Assembly (NCBI GenBank): GCA_028285305.1 | Contig: JANQPV010000020.1 | Coordinates: 123,230 to 187,229, forward strand | DNA length: 64,000 bases | Direction of reading: 5' to 3' | Source of the DNA: Alphaproteobacteria bacterium | Lineage (GTDB): Bacteria > Pseudomonadota > Alphaproteobacteria > SMXP01 | Part shown: positions 25,312-34,094 of the stretch, piece by piece | How positions within the stretch are numbered: position 1 is the first letter of the stretch | Layout of the letters: every line of letters starts with the position of its first letter | The notes under the pieces: model-generated | What the model was told of the DNA's origin: nothing | Seen by the model: the letters and a program-made list of their open reading frames with translations, nothing else | Database searches by the model: none | Program-made: the position numbers and the translations under genes

Positions 25312-25803
25312 CTATTGTGCTTTCAATCCGCCTGCTATCTCTGCCAACTGATCGAGGCATGCGCCCCAACCCTCGAAGAAGCCCATCTCCTCATGTTTCT
25401 GACGATCCTTCTTATCCTTGTGTAGGACATGAGCCGTGTAGCGCGTGGCGCCGCCCACACCCTCTAGCGAGATCATTACTGTCATGAACGCCTCCGGGTT
25501 TGGACGCCAGCCTTCGCGCAGCGCATCGGTGAAGACCAAGAGCTCTTCTTTCTTCACTTCCAAAAAACAACCATCGCCCGGATGTTCCGTTTCGTCTGGC
25601 ATTTTCATGACCGTGCGGAAGAGACCTCCCGGCGTTAGATCCACTTCGCATTCGGTCACCACAACCGGCTTCGGAGCCCACCATTGTTTGAGGTACTCGG
25701 CCTCGGTCCACGCCCGCCAAATGGATGCTTTGGGCGCCTGGATAAGGCGCGATAGGATTAAATCCGTATCGGTCTTATCTCGAACTTCTTGGCTATCCGT
25801 CAT
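25312..25803 (-). CDS. SRPBCC/AHSA1 family protein
   Basis: A 163-residue AHSA1-type domain protein with LILSRLIQAPKASIWRAWTEAEYLKQWWAPKP, DLTPGGLFRTVM and, near the end, HEEMGFFEGWGACLDQLAEIA, the classical AHSA1 C-terminal helix. ATG 25801-25803 overlaps the end of the ArsR gene by 11 bp, so translation is coupled. First of three tandem paralogues; ArsR plus AHSA1 is a very common bacterial pairing whose ligand is generally unknown. Confidence 0.9.
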   Translation of the reverse strand: MTDSQEVRDKTDTDLILSRLIQAPKASIWRAWTEAEYLKQWWAPKPVVVTECEVDLTPGGLFRTVMKMPDETEHPGDGCFLEVKKEELLVFTDALREGWRPNPEAFMTVMISLEGVGGATRYTAHVLHKDKKDRQKHEEMGFFEGWGACLDQLAEIAGGLKAQ

Positions 25804-26140
25804 CTTTTTGATCCTGCTGCAATCGTTCCAAGTAGGCATCCAATCGATCGAATTTACCTTCCCAAATCCGTCGCTGTTCGGTCAGCCATTTTTCCGCCCG
25901 CGCAAGCTCTTGGGTCTCGATGGCGCACGTCCGTACCCGGCCGACTTTTTCGGACTTCACAAGTCCGCTGTCTTCCAAAACGCGCAAATGCTGCATGAAG
26001 GACGGCAAGGCCATGTCGAAAGGGCGGGCCAGTTCCTTCACGGACGCCGGTCCCTTGTTGAGGCGCTGGACAACTGCGCGACGGGTGGGGTCGGCCAGTG
26101 CACGAAACACATTGTCTAAGGCAAGTTCATAGTTAGGCAT
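25793..26140 (-). CDS. ArsR-family winged-helix repressor
   Basis: A 115-residue metalloregulator-fold protein of the SdpR-like, non-metal subgroup that precedes AHSA1 genes. DNVFRALADPTRRAVVQRLNKGPASVKELARPF begins the winged helix, LPSFMQHLRVLEDSGLVKSEKVGRVRTCAI contains the recognition helix and wing. No CxC metal motif is present. It is the first gene of a six-gene operon (ArsR, three SRPBCC, VOC, DUF1428). Two near-identical dyads at its start codon and 48 bp upstream indicate autoregulation. Confidence 0.92.
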   Translation of the reverse strand: MPNYELALDNVFRALADPTRRAVVQRLNKGPASVKELARPFDMALPSFMQHLRVLEDSGLVKSEKVGRVRTCAIETQELARAEKWLTEQRRIWEGKFDRLDAYLERLQQDQKDDG

Positions 26141-26150
26141 ATACCTAACT
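26131..26150. promoter_or_regulatory. ArsR operator 1, overlapping the arsR-type gene start
   Basis: AGTTAGGCATATACCTAACT is a 20-bp palindrome with a single mismatched pair, and the CAT at its centre is the ArsR start codon. Same half-site (AGTTAG) as the upstream dyad at 26179. Confidence 0.65.
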
Positions 26151-26178
26151 TATGGCACAGCCGTATATGAGTCAAGAT

Positions 26179-26198
26179 AGTTAGGTACTTTTCTAACT
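26179..26198. promoter_or_regulatory. ArsR operator 2
   Basis: AGTTAG (26179-26184) and CTAACT (26193-26198) repeat the half-sites of the dyad at 26131, with the same 20-bp outer span; centres are 48 bp apart. Lies where the promoter of the ArsR operon should be. Confidence 0.6.
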
Positions 26199-26229
26199 GA
26201 TTTTTCTGCTAGCTCAGAGGTCTGGACAG

Positions 26230-27396
26230 CTAGCGCTGACCCGCTAATGTCCGCCGTGCGATCACCATACGGTGAACCTCAGATGGGCCTTCGTAGACCC
26301 TCATGAGGCGGACGTTTTGTGCCATTAGGTGCAGCGGCAGCTCCTTGGTCACTCCCATGGCGCCAAAGGCTTGCATGGCCTGGTCGACCACTTCTGCCGC
26401 CATCTCAGTGCCGTAGACCTTTACCATTGAAGCTTCGGTCCGCACGTCCTTGCCTTGATCCTGTTTCATTGCGGCGTCCAGCACCATCAAGCGGCACGCG
26501 TGGATCTTTGTGGCAGCTTCCGCAATCCACCACTGAATGGCTTGGCGTTCCGACAAAGGCGCGCCAAAAGTCACACGGTTGGGCACATGCTCGCACATCA
26601 TATCAAGGGCGCGGCGGGCAATGCCGACGCACCAGGCGCCCATCTGCAATCGCCGTACTGTGAGGCGAAGTTGCATAGGCGCAAATCCCTGCCCGCCCTC
26701 GCCTAGGACTTGATCATTGTGCACACGGCATTCATCGAACACGACCTCATATGTTCGTGCCCCGCCGATCATGGGAATCTCCCGAGCGATCGAAAAGCCC
26801 GGCGTGTCTTTGTCGATCAGGAAGGCTGTGATCCCTCCTCTGGAGCCTTTTTCAGGATCGGTGACCGCCATGGCAATGCCCCAGTCGGCATGGGACATAT
26901 TGCTGATCCAAATCTTCGTGCCGTTGATCACCCAATGATCGCCGTCTTTGACAGCCCGTGTCTGCATGCCCGCTGGATCGCCGCCGGCGCCCGGCTCGGA
27001 GATAATGATGGCTGAGCGGGTCTTTCCCTCTGCATAGGGATCGAGGTACTTGCGACGTTGATCTTCGTTGGCGACTGCCAGGAGCATATGGAGATTGGGC
27101 GAGTCCGGTGGGAACGTGAACGGGGTCGCGGTGCGTCCCACCTCCTCGTTGACACCGGCGAGGGCGAGCGCCGGGAGATTGGCGCCGCCCACTTCCTCCG
27201 GGACGTCCAGACCCCATAGCCCCAACTCTTTACACTGTGCGTAGAGAGGATCCAATTGCTCATCCGTCAGAGACGCCGGTCCGCCTGCTGCCTCCCGTTC
27301 GAGGACGGACTTTTCCAGAGGGATCAGCTCGTGGTCGACGAATTTTGCGACCAGGTCTTTGAGCATTTTGTATTCTTCGGGGATTTCAAAGGTCAT
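26230..27396 (-). CDS. Acyl-CoA dehydrogenase
   Basis: A 388-residue FAD-dependent acyl-CoA dehydrogenase. The middle domain has the flavin signature IIISEPGAGGDPAGMQTRAV and KIWISNMSHADWGIAMA; the C-terminal domain has RRLQMGAWCVGIARRALDMM, FGAPLSERQAIQWWIAEA and ends RVYEGPSEVHRMVIAR with the expected catalytic-site Y-E-G. It removes two hydrogens from an acyl-CoA to give the 2-enoyl-CoA, passing electrons to ETF. Lies 33 bp after the ArsR promoter region and upstream of nothing co-oriented except by separate promoters; substrate chain unknown. Confidence 0.92.
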   Translation of the reverse strand: MTFEIPEEYKMLKDLVAKFVDHELIPLEKSVLEREAAGGPASLTDEQLDPLYAQCKELGLWGLDVPEEVGGANLPALALAGVNEEVGRTATPFTFPPDSPNLHMLLAVANEDQRRKYLDPYAEGKTRSAIIISEPGAGGDPAGMQTRAVKDGDHWVINGTKIWISNMSHADWGIAMAVTDPEKGSRGGITAFLIDKDTPGFSIAREIPMIGGARTYEVVFDECRVHNDQVLGEGGQGFAPMQLRLTVRRLQMGAWCVGIARRALDMMCEHVPNRVTFGAPLSERQAIQWWIAEAATKIHACRLMVLDAAMKQDQGKDVRTEASMVKVYGTEMAAEVVDQAMQAFGAMGVTKELPLHLMAQNVRLMRVYEGPSEVHRMVIARRTLAGQR

Positions 27397-27525
27397 TTGT
27401 TACTACTCCAATATTCACTGCGTGCCGGTCTTCGAGGGCCACGGCAATCCGGGGAAACTCCTACTAAAGAAGCACCCCTGCCTCACGTCTCGCGCTTACA
27501 CATCTATTTATTTGTACGACTCGGT

Positions 27526-28392
27526 TCACGCTTTTGGTTCTAAGCCTACTTTCGCCTTCGCCACGGGCAGTCCCGCAACCTCCGTCCTTGTTCGGAAGAT
27601 GGCGCCGGCTTTATCAGAGTCGGCACCGTCAGATCCGCTGACAATGTAAAGATCCCTTAAATCATCACCGCCGAAGCACACGCTTGTACACATAGGCAGA
27701 GGGATTTCGATATGCTCACGGAAGGCGCCGGATGATTCGTGGACGGCAACGCCTTTGCCATTGCGAGCGAGGGCCACCCAAACGGCGCCATCTTCGGACA
27801 CGACCAACCCGTCCGGCGCCCCCCTCTCCATCTCTGCGAACAGAGTCTTTGGGCCAAGGGTGCCGTCGTCTTTTACAGCATAACAGAACACCGCATTGCG
27901 AGTCGTGTCGGAATGATAGAGGGTTTTCTCGTCCGGCGAAAATCCTAGCCCGTTCGTCAGCACGATATCTTCGCCGACGATCTTCGCACTGCCATCGAGA
28001 TCAATCAAATAGAGATTGCCGGCTTGAGGCCCCCTGCCATCTTCGAAGACGGGACTGGAGCCCAGTCCACCGGCGTAGACCCGGCCAGTCGAGTCCGTTG
28101 TAATATCGTTAAAGCCGACCAATCCGTTTTCTTCATCTCGGTCGAGCACAGTGATCGTCTCTCCCCCGTCAAAAGGTTTGTAGGAGATGTTGCGCCCACT
28201 GACGATAAGGCCGCCGCTCTTGTGTAGGGAGATGCCGCCGATGCCGCGCCGGTGTTCGAACACCGTTGAGACGGATCCATCCATGGCGAGCGAAAACACG
28301 CCGCCAAAGAGCACGTCACTGAACAGAAGTCCTCGTTCTGGATCCCAAACCGGCCCTTCAATCAAGCCGTAGCCCTCGGCGCATTTGTCCAT
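27526..28392 (-). CDS. SMP-30/gluconolactonase/LRE family protein
   Basis: A 288-residue six-bladed beta-propeller lactonase. EGPVWDPERGLLFSDVLFGGVFSLAMDG near the N-terminus provides the metal-binding Glu, GLVGFNDITTDSTGRVYAG the conserved N-D pair, and LTNGLGFSPDEKTLYHSDTTRNAVF the substrate/metal motif with Asn and Asp. Members hydrolyse sugar lactones or related esters using a divalent metal. GGAGG lies upstream of ATG 28390-28392. Divergent from the crotonase at 28479 (86 bp). Confidence 0.87.
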   Translation of the reverse strand: MDKCAEGYGLIEGPVWDPERGLLFSDVLFGGVFSLAMDGSVSTVFEHRRGIGGISLHKSGGLIVSGRNISYKPFDGGETITVLDRDEENGLVGFNDITTDSTGRVYAGGLGSSPVFEDGRGPQAGNLYLIDLDGSAKIVGEDIVLTNGLGFSPDEKTLYHSDTTRNAVFCYAVKDDGTLGPKTLFAEMERGAPDGLVVSEDGAVWVALARNGKGVAVHESSGAFREHIEIPLPMCTSVCFGGDDLRDLYIVSGSDGADSDKAGAIFRTRTEVAGLPVAKAKVGLEPKA

Positions 28393-28478
28393 TTCCGTTT
28401 CCTCCACCGCGTAGTTGGGCGATATCGTCTTGCCCTATCGCTCTCTTTTAGGCGGTGCTACGTTCCAGTGCAAACGAC

Positions 28479-29318
28479 ATGAAAGGGACGACCGTGGGCG
28501 AAGTCTTCGAATCCGATACCCCGCAAATCTTGTTTGAGCTGACGGACCGGATTGCCCGCATCACACTCAACCGGCCGGAGGCGCGCAATGCCCTCTCGCC
28601 CGAACTTACCAGCGCCTTGCGCCGCGCCATTGCATGGAGTTCCGCGTCAAGCGATGTCGGCGCCATTCTCTTAACGGGTGCTGGAGGCGCGTTTTGCTCT
28701 GGCGGCGATGTCAAAGCCATGGGCAAAAGCAATGAAGCACCTGAAGAGGCGCCTTCGTTTGAAGCGCAGTTTCAAGAATTGCGCGCTCGGCATCACGAAA
28801 TCTCAGGCGCACTCCATTCGGCGCGTAAACCCACCATCGCGGCGCTTCCAGGTCCCGCAGCGGGCGCTGGGATGGCGATTGCGCTTGCCTGCGATCTTCG
28901 TCTTGCGGCGTCGACCGCCTTCTTGAGCACGGCCTACGTCCGCATTGGTCTGACCGGAGATTATGGCATTGCGTGGTTGCTGACACGCATTGTCGGCCCC
29001 GGCCGCGCCCGGCACCTGATGCTCACCGCCGAACGAGTTCCCGCGGAACGGGCCCTTGACATCGGCCTCATTAATCAGATTTCTGAGCCTGATCATCTGC
29101 AAGCGGATGCAATGGAGCTCGCAAAGCACTTGGCAAACGGACCGCAAATCGCGTACGCCTACATCAAAGACAATCTCGATGAGGCGTTAATCGTCGACCA
29201 TGCGACCGCAATTGACAGGGAAGCTGACCGTTTGTTGAAGGCGCGGACTACGGAGGATCACAAAGAAGCCGCGCGGGCGTTCGCCCAAAAGCGAGAGCCA
29301 AAGTTTGTAGGGCGTTAG
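28479..29318 (+). CDS. Enoyl-CoA hydratase/isomerase (crotonase) family protein
   Basis: A 279-residue crotonase-fold protein. ITLNRPEARNALSPEL, GAGGAFCSGGDVKAMG (oxyanion-hole loop) and PGPAAGAGMAIALACDLRLAA are present. At the position of the second catalytic acid the sequence reads RIGLTGDYGIAWLLTRIVG, with Asp as in PaaG-type isomerases rather than the hydratase Glu, so isomerase or another crotonase reaction is more likely than simple hydration. Start uncertain: ATG 28479, GTG 28455 and GTG 28494 are in frame without a clear ribosome site. Confidence 0.87.
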   Translation: MKGTTVGEVFESDTPQILFELTDRIARITLNRPEARNALSPELTSALRRAIAWSSASSDVGAILLTGAGGAFCSGGDVKAMGKSNEAPEEAPSFEAQFQELRARHHEISGALHSARKPTIAALPGPAAGAGMAIALACDLRLAASTAFLSTAYVRIGLTGDYGIAWLLTRIVGPGRARHLMLTAERVPAERALDIGLINQISEPDHLQADAMELAKHLANGPQIAYAYIKDNLDEALIVDHATAIDREADRLLKARTTEDHKEAARAFAQKREPKFVGR

Positions 29319-29380
29319 CACACCCCTGTGTGGTGAGGTGTGTTGCTGGAGGCACTCTCGGAGCTTAAATCGCAATCTGC

Positions 29381-29998
29381 TTACACTAGCTTATCCTTCT
29401 CATTCCCCTCAAGCGTTCGCTTCCATGCAGGCCGCTCGGCAATTTTGCTCCAATAGTCCACGAGTTCGGGGAGTTTCGGCAGTACGGGAACCAACTCCAG
29501 CCCCCAAAAGATCGTTCCGCCGATGATCAAATCGGCAGTGGTGAAATGATCTCCGACAATGAAGTCTTTGCCGGAAACGGCCCCTCTTAGAGTCTCGGCT
29601 ACGTCCTCCACCGTCGCGAACGGCTTGTAGTCAATATCCGTTTTGACGTCCCCCAGGGCGGCCCACATTAGAGCGGTTTCGGCAGACACAGGTCCAAAAA
29701 AGAGCCAGCGATAGTAGTCGGCGCGCAATGGGGAGTCGACGGGTACAGACAAATTCGCTCCGGGAAACGCGTCAGCCAAATAGGTGCAGATCGCCGCCGT
29801 CTCCGTGACCACCTTGTCCCCATGCCGCAGAGCAGGCACCCGCCCCATGGGATTCACGTTCAGGTATTCAGATTGCTTGTGTTCGCCCGCCTCCATGTTG
29901 AGAATCTTAATCTCGTAAGGCTCGCCCACCTCTTCCAACATCCAGCGCACTATAGTGCCTCGAGACGGAATGGCGTGATAAAGCAACAAGTCGGTCAT
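29381..29998 (-). CDS. Glutathione S-transferase family protein
   Basis: A 205-residue GST: thioredoxin-like N-terminal domain with the first strand LLLYHAIPSRGTIVRWMLEE (Ser at the usual catalytic region) and the cis-Pro loop NPMGRVPALRHGDKVVTETAAICTYLAD, then an all-helical C-terminal domain (GDHFTTADLIIGGTIFWGL with the N-capping box Asp). Conjugates or isomerises electrophiles with glutathione in the cytosol. AAGGAG precedes the ATG. Convergent with the crotonase, divergent from the acyl-CoA dehydrogenase pair. Confidence 0.92.
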   Translation of the reverse strand: MTDLLLYHAIPSRGTIVRWMLEEVGEPYEIKILNMEAGEHKQSEYLNVNPMGRVPALRHGDKVVTETAAICTYLADAFPGANLSVPVDSPLRADYYRWLFFGPVSAETALMWAALGDVKTDIDYKPFATVEDVAETLRGAVSGKDFIVGDHFTTADLIIGGTIFWGLELVPVLPKLPELVDYWSKIAERPAWKRTLEGNEKDKLV

Positions 29999-30153
29999 GG
30001 TTCTTTCTCCTTAATATCAGAACGATGATATCTTCCATGCCTTGCGTCCAGGCCCTTTCAATGCTGGAGACTCCAATGCTAGATCATGATCCGATAAACC
30101 GCACAAAATGGGCAAGCGTATAGTTACTTGTACGGGAATAAAGGGAACGCCAA

Positions 30154-31260
30154 ATGGAATTTAGTTTTACTGCGGAGCAAGATCAGTTTCGTGAAAGCGT
30201 CGCGCGATTCATGACAGACAAATCGCCCTCCAGCGACGTGCGCAAACTGATGGAAACGGATGACGGGTTCGACCCAAACGTCTGGCGCCAGCTCTGCGGC
30301 GAGCTTGGATTAACGGGAATCCATATCCCGGAGACCTATGGGGGCGCCGGATTTGGTCCCGTTGAGCTTGGCATTGCCATGGAGGAACAGGGACGCGCCT
30401 TGTTGTGCGCGCCTTATTTGAGCAGTTCCGTCATGGCGGGATACGCTTTGTTGACGTCGGCGAGTGAAGAGCAAAAGCGCGCCTGGCTCCCCGCTATCGC
30501 CGATGGGTCGCAAATCGCGACCCTAGCTATTTCGGAAGATCTAGGACTATGGCGCGCGAACGACATATGTTTAACGGCCAAGCCGAACAAAGACGCCTAC
30601 ACTCTCGCCGGAAGAAAGAGATTTGTCTTAGACGGGTGCGTCGCGGATATGCTCTTCGTCGTCGCCAGAACGGAGGCCGGGTTGTCTCTTTTCAAAGTGG
30701 ACACCTCTGCAAAAGGTCTTCGGCGAACTCCTTTGCCTGCAATGGATCCTACACGAAAAATTGCCGAAATCGAACTTGCGGGCACTCCTGCCGAACTCGT
30801 AGGGCAGGACGGCGGATTTAATCTGGATGCAACGTTTGACTCCGTTCTTGTTGCTTTTGCCAACGAATTGGCAGGCGGCGCCGAGGCGATGCTTTCCTCT
30901 GTTGTTGAGTATTCAAAGCTGCGTGTTCAGTTCGGCCGGCCAATCGGCTCTTTTCAGGCAATCAAACATCGGTGTGCGGATCTCATGGTTGAAGTCGAGC
31001 TCGCCAAAGCCGCAGCCTATCAAGCCGCGCAACAGCTTGCCAGCGGCGAGGAGGCGACAGAACTCGCCAGCCTTGCCAAAGCAACGGCAAGCGATGCCTA
31101 TCTGTTTGCCGCACGAGAGTGCATTCAGTTTCACGGAGGCATTGGATTCACCTGGGAGAACGACACGCATCTTTGGTTCAAACGGGCAAAGAGCTCCGAA
31201 GTCTTTCTAGGTACGCCGCAAGAACACCGGGAGCGGATGCTGCAAGCGGTGGGAGTTTGA
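30154..31260 (+). CDS. Acyl-CoA dehydrogenase, likely subunit of a heteromeric enzyme
   Basis: A 368-residue acyl-CoA-dehydrogenase homologue. N-terminal helices (EQDQFRESVARFM), IHIPETYGGAGFGPVELGIAMEEQGRALL, then a reduced middle domain (TLAISED in place of the usual SEPxxGS), and a C-terminal domain with ANELAGGAEAMLSSVVEYSKLRVQFGRPIGSFQAIKH and FHGGIGFTWENDTHLWFKRA. This resembles the smaller partners of heteromeric enzymes such as the steroid-side-chain FadE/ChsE pairs. It is 2 bp upstream of a second acyl-CoA dehydrogenase gene. Substrate unknown. Confidence 0.88.
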   Translation: MEFSFTAEQDQFRESVARFMTDKSPSSDVRKLMETDDGFDPNVWRQLCGELGLTGIHIPETYGGAGFGPVELGIAMEEQGRALLCAPYLSSSVMAGYALLTSASEEQKRAWLPAIADGSQIATLAISEDLGLWRANDICLTAKPNKDAYTLAGRKRFVLDGCVADMLFVVARTEAGLSLFKVDTSAKGLRRTPLPAMDPTRKIAEIELAGTPAELVGQDGGFNLDATFDSVLVAFANELAGGAEAMLSSVVEYSKLRVQFGRPIGSFQAIKHRCADLMVEVELAKAAAYQAAQQLASGEEATELASLAKATASDAYLFAARECIQFHGGIGFTWENDTHLWFKRAKSSEVFLGTPQEHRERMLQAVGV

Positions 31261-31262
31261 TC

Positions 31263-32507
31263 ATGAACCAATCCGTTGATTCCATCCGAGATGAAGCTCG
31301 TAGTTGGCTGAAGGAAAACTGGGATTCGTCCCTATCGTTGATCGAATGGCGCACACGGCTCGCCGAGTCCGGCTGGGCTGCGCCCGATTGGCCGGAAGAC
31401 TATTACGGCCGGAACCTCGGTCCGGCTGAAGTGGCAGCCATCAACGAAGAGTTCGCCGCCGCCGGTGCCATTGGCGGGGCACAGTCCACGGGCGTGCGCT
31501 CTCTTGCTGCTGCGACGCTCTTGGAACATGGGAGCGACGAACAGAAACGTACGTTCTTACGGCGAATTCTGACCGGAGAAGATGCGTGGTGCCAACTCTT
31601 TAGCGAACCGGGTAGCGGCTCCGACCTTGCCGGCGCAACCACACGAGCAGACAGGCAGGGCAACGAATGGGTCGTCAATGGCCAAAAAGTTTGGAATACC
31701 AGTGCTCATCATGCGGATTATGGGCTCTTAGTCGCCCGCACAGACTGGGACCAACCCAAACACAAGGGGCTGACCTATTTCATCATTGATATGCGTCAGC
31801 CGGGTGTTGAGGTTCGCCAGCTTAGACAAATGAACGGGCACGCGTCATTTAACGAAGTGTTCTTCACCAATGCGAGTGTTTTGCCGGATCATATGATCGG
31901 CGAAGAGGGTGAAGGCTGGGCGGTGGCTGTCACGACACTGGCTTACGAACGGCGGGGATTTGCGCGATCGCGGGACATCAAAATTGACAAATTATGGTCC
32001 GGCAAGATTTATGATCAGTATCGAGAAGAAGTGGCGATCGCTAACGAACCTTATACCTGGTACCCGCAACGGGCGGGCCGGGTTGATTTGGTCGTTCAGC
32101 GCGCCAAGGAAACAGGAGCGATCGAGGATCCCGTGATCCGGCAAAAGATTGCCAAACTGCTCGCGATGGATAAGTCCGCCCAGTGGTTTGCTGCACGCTT
32201 GCGGGAAGATCAAAAGGCGGGACGGGCCAAAGGGCCGGAGGGGTCCATTACCAAACTGGCCGCGAGCAATATTGCCCGGCTGGCTTCCGATGTCCACACA
32301 TCGATCACCGGGACCGATGCGATGCTGACGGGCCCTGAGAGCCCGCAGAACGGTATTATCGCCGAAATCCTCGTCTCGGTTCCCGCCGTTTCGATTGCGG
32401 GCGGTACGGATGAAATTCAGAAGAACATTATTTCTGAGCGCCTCTTAGACATGCCAAAAGAAACACGTTTTGATACCGGTCCGTTTAAGGATGTGCGGCG
32501 GAATTGA
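31263..32507 (+). CDS. Acyl-CoA dehydrogenase, partner subunit
   Basis: A 414-residue acyl-CoA dehydrogenase with a well-preserved flavin domain (CQLFSEPGSGSDLAGATTRADR and VWNTSAHHADYGLLVARTDW). Its C-terminal end reads SIAGGTDEIQKNIISERLL, where the catalytic Y-E-G is replaced by A-G-G, so the general base may come from the partner subunit or another residue. ATG 31263 begins 2 bp after the upstream stop, as expected for stoichiometric subunits. The last 23 bp overlap the convergent Ada/AlkA gene. Confidence 0.9.
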   Translation: MNQSVDSIRDEARSWLKENWDSSLSLIEWRTRLAESGWAAPDWPEDYYGRNLGPAEVAAINEEFAAAGAIGGAQSTGVRSLAAATLLEHGSDEQKRTFLRRILTGEDAWCQLFSEPGSGSDLAGATTRADRQGNEWVVNGQKVWNTSAHHADYGLLVARTDWDQPKHKGLTYFIIDMRQPGVEVRQLRQMNGHASFNEVFFTNASVLPDHMIGEEGEGWAVAVTTLAYERRGFARSRDIKIDKLWSGKIYDQYREEVAIANEPYTWYPQRAGRVDLVVQRAKETGAIEDPVIRQKIAKLLAMDKSAQWFAARLREDQKAGRAKGPEGSITKLAASNIARLASDVHTSITGTDAMLTGPESPQNGIIAEILVSVPAVSIAGGTDEIQKNIISERLLDMPKETRFDTGPFKDVRRN

Positions 32508-34011
32508 TTTCCTTGCTCTCCGCCTTGCGTTGAGGCGGCTTCGGTTCTTGTTTTGATTCACCCAATGACTGCCACAAATGCATGACCGCATAGGACCGCC
32601 ACGGGCGCCACTTTTCCGCCCGCCGCCGAGCCGCATCTGGAGAGGGGCGCTCGCCCTTTTGGTCTGTGAGCGCCCGCAGGATTCCAATGTCTGATGACGG
32701 GAAAGCATCGGTCGCGCCCAGTGCGCGCATTGCAATGTATTGGGCCGTCCAAGGGCCGATACCTTTTAGTTCACACAGTCGTTCGATCGCCTCATCCAGG
32801 GGCTGAGTGGGATCCAATAGATCGGGATCCTCCGTTGCGCCTTTTGCCGCGGCGAGGATCGTGTCCGTTCGAGATCGCGGCATTTTCATTGTGCTGAGGC
32901 CCTCGGCAAGACATTGCTCAGGCCTGGGAAAGATGTGTGTTAATCCAGGCCCACGGAGTGAAGGAGCCAACGGCTGGCCCGCGAGAGCTACCAGATCACC
33001 CGCCAGTTTTGTCGCCGCCGCAACGGTAATCTGCTGTCCTAAGATGGCCCTCACGGCAAGTTCGAAGCCTTCCCATGCGCCAGGCAGACGAAGGCCCCTT
33101 CGCCGTGAAACGAGGCAGGACATGAGCGGATCCCTGGATAAGTCCTTCTCAATGGCTTCAATATCTGCGTTCAGGTCGAAGACGCGGCGAAGACGCTCGA
33201 TGGCTGGACCGAGCGCTTCAGCACTTGCGCTGCGGATCGTCGCCTGGAGGGCGTTGAGCTCTGTCAGTGGGCGAACAGAAACTGTGGCGTACTCCCCATT
33301 TATGGCAATGGACCGATGATAGCCGCCCTCGTCATCTATATGTTCGACTCCCGGAATCGCGCGAAGGCGCAAGAACTCGAGCATCGCAGCCCAGTTATAA
33401 GGTGGGGCAAACGGTAGATTGACCGTGATACCGGCTTGGTGAGGACTGGCTAGTTTGCGTCGACGCAGCGCGCTCGGAGGGCGCCGATACATCTTTCGAA
33501 ACAGCGCGTTAAACCTCCTTACGCTGCCGAAGCCGGACGCAAGTGCGATTTCAGTCATGGGTAAATCGGTTTCGACGATAAGTTGCTTGGCGAGATGTAT
33601 GCGCCGGGTCTGCGCGACGGTGTTTGGGGATGCGCCTATATGTTCGGCAAAGAGCCGGCGCAAATGGCGCTCTCCCATCCCGAGACGTTCAGCCAGGTCC
33701 GCCACCGACCCCCCGTCGAGTGCGCCTTGTTCTATCAACGCCAAAGCACGGCTAACTGAATTTGCCGTGCCGCGCCAAACCGCAATATTGGGGGAGCATT
33801 CCGGGCGACACCGCAAGCAGGGCCGAAATCCGGCCTCTTGAGCGGCCGCTGCCGTTGAGAAGAACACAACGTTCTCCCGCTTTGGCGTCCGCGCTGGGCA
33901 AATGGGCCGGCAATAGACGCCTGTGGTCCGCACGCCGATGAACACGCGTCCGTCGAACCTCGCGTCGCGAGTCTCCATTGCCCGGCAGTAAGCTTCATGA
34001 TTGAGATTCAT
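32485..34011 (-). CDS. Bifunctional Ada-like regulator / AlkA-type DNA-3-methyladenine glycosylase
   Basis: A 508-residue fusion. Residues 1-75 form the Ada zinc domain (GVYCRPICPAR and FRPCLRCRPE supply four Cys; the first is the methyl-phosphotriester acceptor). An AraC-type double HTH follows at about 85-185 (LAERLGMGERHLRRLF, ALASGFGSVRRFNALFRKMY). The AlkA N-domain and HhH-GPD glycosylase domain occupy 200-490, with AILGQQITVAAA, LKGIGPWTAQYIAMRA and the catalytic Asp in FPSSDIGIL. It excises alkylated bases and probably senses alkylation damage. ATG 34009-34011 or 34027-34029 are both possible starts. Convergent, with overlap, to the acyl-CoA dehydrogenase. Confidence 0.92.
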   Translation of the reverse strand: MNLNHEAYCRAMETRDARFDGRVFIGVRTTGVYCRPICPARTPKRENVVFFSTAAAAQEAGFRPCLRCRPECSPNIAVWRGTANSVSRALALIEQGALDGGSVADLAERLGMGERHLRRLFAEHIGASPNTVAQTRRIHLAKQLIVETDLPMTEIALASGFGSVRRFNALFRKMYRRPPSALRRRKLASPHQAGITVNLPFAPPYNWAAMLEFLRLRAIPGVEHIDDEGGYHRSIAINGEYATVSVRPLTELNALQATIRSASAEALGPAIERLRRVFDLNADIEAIEKDLSRDPLMSCLVSRRRGLRLPGAWEGFELAVRAILGQQITVAAATKLAGDLVALAGQPLAPSLRGPGLTHIFPRPEQCLAEGLSTMKMPRSRTDTILAAAKGATEDPDLLDPTQPLDEAIERLCELKGIGPWTAQYIAMRALGATDAFPSSDIGILRALTDQKGERPSPDAARRRAEKWRPWRSYAVMHLWQSLGESKQEPKPPQRKAESKEINSAAHP

Positions 34012-34094
34012 GGGCGCACCGTAGCGCATTCCGGCGGCCACGTATCGCCGTTTCCGGACGTTAAGATTTGTGGCGGAATGCCGTTGTTGCTCTT

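Noticed and set aside
29318..29350. Inverted GT/CA-rich stretch between convergent crotonase and GST genes as a terminator
   Set aside because: Stem of only five to six pairs with a large loop and no T-run.
30082..30091. GATCATGATC palindrome upstream of the acyl-CoA dehydrogenase pair
   Set aside because: Ten bp with internal GATC repeats is expected by chance at this window size; no regulator adjacent.
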